DNA of 64,000 nt, taken from contig JBCAML010000022.1 in assembly GCA_038503075.1 (NCBI GenBank), positions 1 to 64,000 of the forward strand. The letters run 5' to 3'. Of this stretch, positions 44,927 through 55,181 are shown piece after piece (position 1 is the stretch's first letter; each line of letters begins with the position of its first letter). Both the position numbers and the translations under genes were made by a program. The notes beneath the pieces are model-generated. The model saw only the letters and a list, made by a program, of their open reading frames with translations. It searched no databases and had not been told where the DNA came from. Origin of the DNA: Gyromitra esculenta. Taxonomy: Eukaryota; Ascomycota; Pezizomycetes; Pezizales; Discinaceae.

Positions 44927-47694
44927 TAGGGGGCTACAACTGTGTATAAATAAAATAATCCAAAGCATACTGTATAAAGCATCTAATTCCCTGAATAAAA
45001 TTAAGAGAGATACATGTTGAACTAGTAAAATCATGCTATTAGTTCAGGCGTACTAGAGTTCGCGATCGTCTGACAGTGACTTCACTGGCAGGGCGATGAT
45101 AGTAGTGCTGGGACCGTAATTAGCTGCTACCCGCCCCGCGAAGAGAGCCCAGTTTACTTCAAGGATCACATAGGGTTAGCTATGTACTCTACTATCAGCG
45201 CCGCAGATTTTTCCAAAGCAAACTGCATAACTATTTATGTCGACATAATGGCGCTACTGACGAAGTCAGTTACTCAAGCAACCCAAAATAACTAAGAAAT
45301 AAAAATATCACTTAAATACAGCTTTCGCTCCCCACCATCCTTTCGCTTGCAGTGTCTATTATCACTAGAATTACGATAAGCCCGCATGGGGATATCCTAC
45401 AGGTCAAGTGTTATCGTTGCTTTAGGGTAGGGGTTACAGCTGCTTTAGACTGAGACTGGTGTTCGAGAATGCTTGGCACCAAAAAAACAAATTCTAGAAA
45501 ATACGTGCAAATCAGAAACGAGTACGAGCAGCAAACGATTGGTATTATAATTGTATAGAATTACGAATCATTATCGTCCAGCTGGGGCCAAATCGCAGGA
45601 TAGCAGATTTCATGGTGTGTTGCTAAATAGTTGATTTGGCCAGGCCCCGCTAATTCATCTCAATAAGCTACCAGCGATAGGAATCTACCCCTCAGATACG
45701 GTAAAGGAAATTCCGCCATCGGATCACTGAGATCTGAATAAAATATTACGAATTTCTGATCTGTATCATGAGTTAGGGGAATGGACAGCTCAATGGTCGC
45801 ACCCAGATGTTGATGCTGCAGCGACTTGGCGACAAGAATATTGAATGGTGGTTCCAGCACATGAACAAAGAAACATTCACAGGAGGTATCGTGAGAGACT
45901 GTGGCAGCTGTAACCCTGCGTTTCATGTTATATCGCATGTGAATTTATTTGCTTGCGCGCTGGTCACTAGAATACCAAGTCATCCGACGTCCTGCATCAA
46001 GTTGGCATAAAAGTATGTGATATCTACCGACCTATGAAATCGATACTGATCATGAAACTGCTACTGTCGCACATGTCCCTGGTTACCATCAACCTATTCG
46101 ATCACCAGCAAGTTTCTTCTCCTTGCGCTTCCGGATCGTCAAAGCAGGACTATATTTGGTTCCGGTAAGACTGCCATGTAGCGCTAAAGTGAATAAGCTG
46201 GGTAATTTACCACTAAATCGAAGTCTGAACTTCGCGATACCTTTAGTCTGAACTATCGGTGGCTACAGCTCAATACTAGATGAGATCCAATTCTCGTGTT
46301 GGGACATATTTGCTGTAATAGGGTTAGGGTTGTTGTCAAATCTAGGGATCAAATATTTATCTATCCCTGGACATGACGCATGAAACACGCTGCGACTGAT
46401 ATGCCAAAATCACCAGATTTCTATAGGTGAGCTGTCCGGGAAGCTGTGAATGGGCTTAACACTGATCGCCAACACGCATCTCTAAGTTCTTTCTACAGTT
46501 TTTCAAGCGTAAATATTTGTCTTCCAATTATCTCTCTCCAGCGATTATGTCTCGGGGTCTTCCAGGTGAACTAAAATCGCAAAGTACTCGTGATTAGCAA
46601 TATCAGCTTGATCGTCAAAACCTCTAGAGTACGCGACCGGATTAACGCGGTAAGGCTATTGTAGAGTAGAGTAAAATAGAGCGCTCTATACTCTAGCATG
46701 AAAATCACCGTATTGAGGTTTTAAAGGCTCGACTTCTGGCAAGCGCATTCCTTTCACAGTCGTACAAAAACGTCAAGCATAGAGTTGGTATCTTCCAACG
46801 GGTATAGGCTTGATGGTAACACAATCACAAAAAAACCGCCCGGGAAGACGGCAGTAATGTGGAAAGGCTTATCTTGGTGGATACATATGCCGCTAGACAG
46901 GGATATTTGATTTGCTCTCAGAGCTCAAGGGCTTGTCACGATAAAATAGAATTTCATCTAAAGTTAGTTGCTCTGTGGTCGCGCGAGCAGTTCCTGAGTA
47001 GGGAGGTGATTAGAGTAGAGCCGTTTAGTAGCGGTTAGTGTCGTGATGCCTCCCTTGAATGCTTGGTATGGTGGCGTTAGTTCTCTGAGCGCGTCGCATA
47101 ACTCCGAACACGCATCCTCACGATCCTCCCCGCCATCATCATCATCATCAGTTTCAACAGACTCATCGTTGTGTTGTGGGTGTTTGGGAGTTGAGTAGAG
47201 TGCCGTAGTGAAAATGTGATATTCAATTATCCATCTTCAAAAAAAGATAAGAAGAAGCAACGAAAATGCTGCTGCATTGCTGACTATCTCGTACCCAAAC
47301 CCCGCATATGTGCCCGCGGATGGGGAAGGGTGGGAATCTATTCCATATTCGTGTACACGTCCGGTAATGCAGAACTCTACGGCGAATCACAGAGACACGT
47401 AGAGTAGCTTGCAATGTCGATCAATTCCTGGCAGTTCCCATCGGTTGCTTTCTGCTGTCCGTCGAGTCAGGAATAGCCTCACGGAAGGGGCAATTTCTAT
47501 TATTACCTATTATATTGTGGTCTGTAAGGATCTCTGAGAGCTTCCTCAAAAGGATCACATGCCCGTACGGAATTTCCAGCGATATTTGTATCTCCCTGGC
47601 ATCGACTCCACACCTGAGACTGATTCTCGCCCCAACATTCTCGCCGTAGGTGGGACTTTTGAATTTTTGACAGAGAAAAATAACTTCAACCATC
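44927..47694. other. AT-rich gene-poor stretch
   Basis: No gene recognised. Frames such as 45660-45938 (minus) have no identifiable motif. A short GTAGAGTAGAGTAAAATAGAG run near 46660 and a CATCATCATCATCATCA run near 47140 are simple-sequence tracts. The right end should contain the promoter of the UNC93-like gene. Confidence 0.45.
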
Positions 47695-50406
47695 ATGGGG
47701 ACCGAAGAACCTTTCCCACAGCCCATCGAGAGGCGCTCGGAGGAAGATATCTTGGATCGCGGTAAACAGCGCAAAATCTTCGGCATCACGCTTGCTCCAT
47801 GGCGCTCGCCTCTATCGCAAGGTTCGGTCGGGAAGAATTCACGGTAGTGGCGTGGTTTAATTGACATAACGTGTAGTTATTCTCGTCGGTTTCGTGTGTT
47901 TCCTATGTCCCGGTATGTAAATGACATCCTACACAAGAGTGAGTTTCCCATGTCGCAAAAGACTGACGCAGATGTGTAGGGATGTTCAACGCTCTTGGAG
48001 GGTGAGTTGAGAGGATTTCAAAGTTGAGAGGAGAAAAGGCCTTTTACTGACAAGAATTTGTTGTAAAGAATCGGAGGAGGAGGTCAAGTAAGTGCCTTGG
48101 ATCGCGCTTCAGATTTAAGCCTGACTGACTTATGATAGCTTGACACTACCGTTCAATCGAATGCCAATACCGCGCTTTACACTACTTTCGCATTTTTCGG
48201 TTTCATTGCGGGGACATTCCTCAACTATGGTGCGGCAAATACTTTCACCTAGCTACCATAGTATCGCGTTTACTATGAGATTTACTAACAGCAGCCAGCC
48301 GGTGCCAAACCAACGTTGGCCTTCGGAGGTTGCGGTTATGCGCTTTATGTCGCATCGTTCTTGTGCTACAATCATACTCATAACAGGGGATTCGTAATCT
48401 TTGCCGGTGCATTTCTGGGTGTTGGCGCTGCTTTCTTGTAAGGCTTCCCACAGCTAAGCATTAAAAATGGTTACTAATTCCCGACTTAGATGGTGCGCCC
48501 AAGGAACGGTGATGATGGTGGGCCTTGCTTCCGCGAATTTTGGAACATCGGGAGGTTAATATTTTATAGTCATACCCAATTGAGAGCGAGAAGGGGCGTT
48601 ACATTGGCATGTTCTGGGGCATTTTCAACACTGTAGGTCTTTGGAAAGATGGGTGATTTTCGTGGTATCGATGCTGATAACAGTTAGGGCGCCGTTATTG
48701 GATCTATTATTCCGATTGGTAGGTACTCCCACTTTACTTTATTTCGATTTTTAAATTCGCTAACTAAATCATATAGCTACGAACTGGTATATTCTCTCAA
48801 GAATGGTGCACCTTATCGTGTTTAAGCTAACAAAATCTAGGGATGCTCCGAATGATTCGCATGTCGCTGATGGTATGATGATTTCTTAGTTCTTTCCGAG
48901 TAACCGTACTAAGAAGTATCACAGGAACCTACGTCGGATTCCTCGTGCTCATGGTGGCCGGTGCCATTCTCGCATTCTTCCTCGTTCCCCCAGAGAAGAT
49001 CATCCGAAAGGACGGGACTCGAGTACAACGTATCCGACACCCTTCTGCAACGTAGGTGCATTAACCTGTCTCTGCCTACCCCTTTCTAACTCCCTACAGC
49101 TCGGAGATTGTCGGACTCTGGACTACTTTGAGAAGTGATAGCTACATCTTGTTGCTTTTCCCATTCTTCTGGGCCAGTAATTGGTTTTATACGTAAGCAC
49201 ACCGTCTTATCAACATATGAAGTACAATGCTAAACTTTTTCCTGTAATAGTTACCAGCAGGTTGGTCGACCCAACTTATCTTATATTAACTTCAACTAAC
49301 GATTCTAAATTTTTTAGAACTGTTATAACGTTTATATGTTCAACCTCCGTGGTCGTACATTCACGTGAGTATATTGCCATTCTCTAATAAATTCCCGGCT
49401 AATATGTACCTCAGAAACTTGTGGTACTGGTTGGCCCAGATCTTTGGTAGGCAGTCATGATGCATGCTTCTTTGCGTCAGCTTGATGGCTCACGGTGATT
49501 TAGGGGCTTTGGCATTCGGCTTCTTCCTTGACAACCAAAAGCTTTCCCGCCGCAAGCGAGCTATTTGGGGCTGGGTCATTCTGTTTGTGATTGTCAATTC
49601 TGTGGTAAGCATTCTTGACGTAGTGTATAGAGATCCACCGCTGATTTTCTCCGTGTTTAGTGGGGAGGAGGACTGAAGCCGTTGATTGGATCGTCCCGCG
49701 AGAAAACACTTTCTGGAGAAAACCCCCACCTTGATGTATTTGGTAAGCCGTAACCGATATTGCTGGGTAGTACGTGGACGACTGACATGATCATCCAGAC
49801 TCCGACTTCACATGGTACTTGTTCCTTTATCTATTCTACGGATTCCTTGACGCGGTATGAAAACCCCCTTGATCCCACTAAATACCAAAATCACTAACAT
49901 CAGTAACAGACATGGCAAACATATGCGTATGCTTCCCCAGCCTACTCTAACCAATCCTAACGATTAATACTAACAAATCTTCATAGCTACTGGCTGATGG
50001 GTGCTTTATCCAACGAAGTAATTCCATCCCCCAATCCCACCTAGGTCGAAACCAAACTAACATCCCTTTCTCGCAGCCCCGCAAGCTTGCCTACTTCGCC
50101 GGTTACTACAAAGGCATCCAATCAGCCGGTGCCGCTGTCGTATGGAGACTAGATGCCACCCACCGAAGCTACTACACGCTGTGAGTAGTCACCACATGCT
50201 ATATCCCTTTCATCCGTGACTATGTGCTTATGCCCAACTACAGTTTCGGTACCTCGTGGGGTCTTTGCGTCATTGGTATGCTCTTCGCTATTCCAGTAAT
50301 CTGGTATCGGGTTCACGATACCGAGCTCACTCCGGAGGACTTTGTGACCCCTGCCGAGAAGGGGGTCGCGATGGATTCGGTGCAGGAGACACCTGCAGAG
50401 GCCTGA
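47695..50406 (+). CDS. UNC93-like (MFS fold) membrane transporter, 23 exons
   Basis: By frame and splice consensus the exons are 47695-47821, 47877-47912, 47980-48001, 48069-48087, 48139-48229, 48299-48437, 48490-48517, 48570-48632, 48688-48718, 48777-48786, 48841-48872, 48925-49051, 49100-49192, 49251-49260, 49318-49364, 49415-49446, 49504-49604, 49661-49742, 49799-49854, 49910-49926, 49987-50017, 50077-50180 and 50244-50406: 1,461 nt, 486 residues without a stop. Membrane segments include VILVGFVCFLCPGMFNALGG, ALYTTFAFFGFIAG, GFVIFAGAFLGVGAAFLW, GFLVLMVAGAILAFFLVP, SYILLLFPFFWASNWFYT and GLCVIGMLFAIPVIWY. The signatures PGMFNALGG, CAQGTVMMSYP and GRYIGMFWGIFN are those of fungal UNC93/DUF895-type transporters, whose substrates are mostly unknown. 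Exons of 10, 10, 17, 19 and 22 nt are unusual. Some borders may be off by a few bases. Confidence 0.85.
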
Positions 50407-50617
50407 GTTGGCTGGATAACGTTTGTGGTTGCCCTGCTCTGTAACTGTGGGGCTTTGTAAGATGTACATCATACTACTATTTTGGGGGAAACGGATTCAA
50501 TTTATATATTATTACAATCGTTTAATCTAAATAATAGTCATCCTGGCTTATCCTGGCTTATCCTGGGATTGGATTACTGTGACTCCTAGGCGGGTTACCT
50601 GGTGTAGACAGGATATA
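50407..50617. other. 3' region of the transporter gene
   Basis: AT-rich 3' UTR-like sequence with a short tandem TCCTGGCTTATCCTGGCTTATCCTGG near 50540. No gene. Confidence 0.45.
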
Positions 50618-50761
50618 CTCGGGGCAGGCAATAAGTACCTGGAAATGCAAGCTGCTGGAGGGGTTTAGTTGATTCGATGATTAAGTAAAATCTTGTGGTT
50701 TGGCTGGTCAGAATAGTGTTCATACAGCTTGCATTTCCGGGTACTTTTTGCCTGCCCCGAG
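50618..50761. mobile_element. TA-flanked MITE, 144 bp, CTCGGG family
   Basis: Arms CTCGGGGCAGGCAATAAGTA... and, in reverse complement, CTCGGGGCAGGCAAAAAGTA... match at 35 of 37 positions, bordered by TA (50616-50617, 50762-50763). The terminal bases match the MITE at 32636-32804, and both are preceded by GGATA. Confidence 0.9.
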
Positions 50762-51115
50762 TACTGTTTTTGGTGCAGACAAGATAGTTCCCCTCGTGCA
50801 TCTGGAAGCTCAGATTGTAATTAGGCGAAATAGGCATCTTCCATACGTTATCGTGGTGGAGAGAGATACACAACATACACTGTCTCTCGGGGATGATAGG
50901 TGCAACGTATTTTAATCACCGTTAGAGTATCTTAACTGACTAGCCGTTTGCCCACATATACTCAAATTCATCATGAAACCAACTCCAAGAAGCGTTATTA
51001 CAAACAGCCTTGTGCTTTGAAAAATCAACTACGAAAGATGATCAGCTAAAGAAACCCGATATCGGAATCCAAGAACACCCCTTCCCCCGAAGTGAGAAGC
51101 CTTTAAACCAGCTAC

Positions 51116-53694
51116 CTAATCCTCTTCATCATCTTCAGCGATTCTATCCGGGATTTTCACACGCCTGGCCTGTGCAATTACCACCCCCCTGGATAAACTC
51201 TTGGTATATTTCCTTTTTTCCCCTGATACTCTCTTCTCGATGGTTCCCGGAGCTTTTTGTTTTTCCTTCGGTTTAGCAATTGGCTCAAATTCGAGGATTT
51301 TCTCGAACCCGTAATCGCCGAGAAAGTATTCGAGGGCCGCCTCAAGATTCTGCACTCGATGGATCTTACATCTATTCATAATTAGCAATCCAAATACGTG
51401 CTGACATTGTTGAGGCGATTAACTCACCCTTTTTTCAAGGCTTTCCCAACCCAGCTATTCCGCTCAAAGATAATTCCCAGCTTGGAGGTGAATATTTTTT
51501 TCATCTCCCTCAACAAGTCCTCGCATCGAGCATTTGGATACCCTCCGCTCCAGCTGAGACATGTTTCCAAATATGCTGCGAAAATGTATCTGTAATCCGC
51601 TATTGGCACGTCACCGTCATGACGGTTGTCAATGTATCCTACCCTAGAGCTCTGGAGAAACCACTCTACGTTGGGTACTTGACCTGTACCCCTCTCTATT
51701 GTGCGTAGTTTCTCGAGGGTGAGGTAGAGACTCGGAAATACTTCTAGAAGCTCTCTTGACAGCCGTCCAACTTCCTCTGTTAGCCCTATCAACATCTGCT
51801 TTCTCGCCCACCCTACCACCCCCTCCTTCCCTTCTAGACAACTGAACGCGATCGATATATCACGAAACCTCTTTGAGCTCCGCTGAAGAACATTATCTCG
51901 GATCATTTTTTCCAAACACGTAGTTTCACACTCAAAAACAAAGATATCTATCTGCGCCTCGATGGTGGACGGTTTACCACCACTCCTGACAGTTTCGAGA
52001 GGTTCATTCTTATACTTATCAGGAAAGATGCACTTCACCGTCCGATAGAGATCTACTGAAGGATGGTCCCGAAGCTCGGTTAGACGGTTGGCGCGGTAGA
52101 GGTGATCTAATTGCTTTTTTGCCTTGATCATGGGTCTAGACCAATAAGTTGGGTCCGGAGCTTTGCTTCCGAGTAGGGTGCCTTGATCGAGTCAGTAAAT
52201 GGATCTTTCGCAATGATGCATATCAGGGTTCTGAACCTCTGCGTGTGGTCGAAGAGCTACCGCCGGCCAAGAATAGATCCCAGACGCTTAGAATGCTCTT
52301 CTTTGCGCGAAAATCATAGGTCTCCAAGGGAACGAATTTCTTGATATCTTCGAAAAAACGTCCCACAAACACTTCTCCTGATTCTTCCTTGGGACTGTCG
52401 TTACGGAGGATCAATAAGCAGAGGTCGCGCCAGATCCACACTAGAATTTCATAGGACTGGTAGCCGACCACGTCCCTCCACTCCTTGATCACCTTGCCCT
52501 TTTTAGATCTAAGTCTCACAGTGATACCATATTCCAGGTCTTCTAGCTCATAGCTATGGCGCAGTTAGGAGCAGCCTAAGCGGAAATCTTAATGGGGTCT
52601 TCAAACTTACTTGCATCCTATTTTATCAAGCCTCTTAATTGTCTTTGCGGCGTACACCAAACATTTATGGGCATTCTCTATGCTATCTTCGGTGCTTAAA
52701 GCAATGAGATGTATGCCGGGAATCCAATCAAGGAATTCTCTGACGATGGTTGTCTTGATCCGCCTCTATAAGAAAAACTATGTGAGCATAGTGATTTAGG
52801 AAATATAATAACGACGATTTATACCCTAAGTTTTATAGTAGCCGGATCCTTTGTATTTCGCGTTTGTAACCTTTTCAGCTGCCCAATAGCATCATTCACC
52901 GTTTCCTTTATTGCTTTGAGCCCAAATTCATACTCCAGTTCCTTGTCACCATCATCGACGTCATCACTAAATCCTGGTGAAGCGGTTGATCTTCTCGAAA
53001 TAGTCGAAGCTGAACCCCAAACCGATTCAGCGTTTTCTTGGTCGGTAATTTTTCCTGACATCTGAATTGGCTTACTATATTGTTCTTGGACGAATTCTAT
53101 CATGCTCTTGATGTTCTCCGCAGGGGCCAAGACTGCAGGAGCGGGAGCAGGAGGGTAGATTTCACCATTCGAAGCTTTTTCGAAGCTCTTGATCAGCTCC
53201 ATTCCATCAAAGGCATAAGAAACAACTGACCCTGTATTCTTTCTCGGATCACTTGATTTCTGAGAACTTTCGCTCTCAGGTATCGAGGGAATAGATAAGT
53301 CCCCCCTCTGAGCTAGAAGGCTGTAAAGCGCGTTTTCTTCGCTCGGAGAATGAGTAAACCTTTCTTGAGAAATGCCCAAGGGGCCCACGGGTGCTTTGAA
53401 AGTTACCCCAGCTCGTTCAACAGCAAGGAGATAAGTCGCAATCGCATCTGGCTCTGGAGCAACGCCCCTAAGCGCGGCTGAACTAGAGGTATTCGCGGGC
53501 TGGGAGCTAGCGAGTCGATTCTTACACGCTTTTGGAGTAAAGGTAGACTGGGTTTTTTTTGAAGCCGATCCATTGGAAGACGGTAGTGTTTCCGGATCAG
53601 AGCACTGCGTGGCTGGAGAAGCAGCATTCGTATCTCTGTTTGCCCCCGCGCGACCATACCGCTTAGCAGCGTTAGCGGTACTACGAGAAAACAT
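51116..53694 (-). CDS. Protein of unknown function, 5 exons, 783 residues
   Basis: Minus-strand exons 53694-52825, 52765-52611, 52553-52237, 52181-51428 and 51371-51116 join without a stop through introns of 55-59 nt, all GT..AG. The first ATG in frame (MFSRSTANAAKRYG) is taken as the start; the frame extends a little upstream. Residues 1-250 are Ser/Pro/Ala-rich and probably disordered, with an acidic patch DDVDDGDKELEYE. The rest is predicted to be mainly helical (for example IENAHKCLVYAAKTIKRL, VIKEWRDVVGYQSYEIL, WARKQMLIGLTEEVGRL) and ends in a basic region then EDDEED. No known family is recognised. Its 5' end faces the rvt gene, 1.5 kb away. Consistent splicing over five exons argues for a real, intact gene. 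Confidence 0.7.
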
Positions 53695-55181
53695 GACGAA
53701 GCCAGATTGGTTATCCACGGGAAGATTCCTGGAGATGATGGAACAGAGTGGGGCTCAGGAGGAGAATGCAGCGAAGATAAGTTGTCGCTTTTTCGCCGAG
53801 TGATGAATCATGATGATGAAACCCACAAGACACCAAAGGGCCCTCTCTCGCGAATTCACGCAGAGGGCCGTGGTTGTGTATGATTACGCTTTGTACGACC
53901 CTTGATCTCTAGGTTCTGAGGAGAACGAGTTGGTTCTCCCCTGCTTCGTAAGGGTCACTAGAGAAGGTCGAAGAAACCTAACCCCGTCGGGTACGTGCTG
54001 GTAGGTATTTCAGATAGATGTCCAAGAACACTGCTTGAGAGAAGTTATGGGTGATTTGAAAGATGAATACAGAGCTTGATAGTGGGGTGTCTCCAAGTCC
54101 CCCCACATGCCATGGTCATGTATTTAGTCACGTGTTATCACTCGTGTCGGCACAGCATCTACGCAATCCCAATGCAGCTAGGGGTTCATAGCGCAGTCAA
54201 TTCTAGCCTAGCTACAAGCTAACAGGAGCTGTGCGCTCTACTCGACTCGGCTGGTTGGGGGGTGAGAACTGCGATGTCAATCGGATTCGCCAAGATCTTG
54301 GCACAAGCATGGGGCTGAACTCCCAGAGCTTTATCCGTGCAGCGCTATGTATGTAGAATTGCTCCTGGGGAAATCCGTCACACCCCCAGCTTCGTCAGAC
54401 CCCCGGGGACGACTCGACCAGTATTCCCTAGACACATGTATACATGTATACACTACATATATTACATGAAATTTATTCAGCGTTGACCTCGATCTATTAA
54501 AAACCATTTACATATAGCGAGGTGCAGAGAACGGTTCTCACTTCTGTCTGAGTCATTCTTCACGATACCGGCATCCATTTTTTTCAATCAATCTCTTCGA
54601 TATGATATGCGTATAAGCCATTGAATTTTCCCTGCTTAGCCCTTGGTAATCCTTCCCCCTTGATGTTGGTGCTCGATTATGCAGGTAATGGTGATGCGAG
54701 ATGATTACACGGCTTGTCGGATTCGGGGTAAGAAATGCTTGCTTGACCTATCATTGATGACTGGCTGACACATCCACCCGCCCCCATTCCCTTGAGGACT
54801 GAACCAACCGATTGCTTGATTCCAGCTGCAAAGAGACAAAGATGCAGCCGTGGAGGAGCGATTGGATCAAACAACATGGATCTATTGCAAGAAAGACTGG
54901 TAGAACCCCGTGTGTATTAACGTTGGTAGGATGGCTTCTCTATTCTACGTGTGTGACTCTTCCCTGTTAATCATGAGCAGACTGCATATCTAAAAACTAC
55001 TTAAACCTCTCCCCTTGCGCCTTCCTCTCGGCCTCTCTACCATCCATCATCTTCGTCCCCCTCTTCGCCATCTTCCCCACCACTATCAATCTCACCAACT
55101 TCATCTCAATTCCCCGTCATTGCTCGCTAGACATCACATTCCACTCCTCGCCGAGCTTGCCCTGGCCGTCAATCATTCAAA
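53695..55181. other. Divergent intergenic region before rvt
   Basis: About 1.5 kb between the 5' ends of the unknown gene (minus) and rvt (plus). It is free of recognisable genes. The last 200 bases are CT-rich (CCTCTCCCC, CTCCTCG), as in many fungal promoters just before the start codon at 55182. A 20-base near-palindrome ACATGTATACATGTATACAC lies near 54435. Confidence 0.5.
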
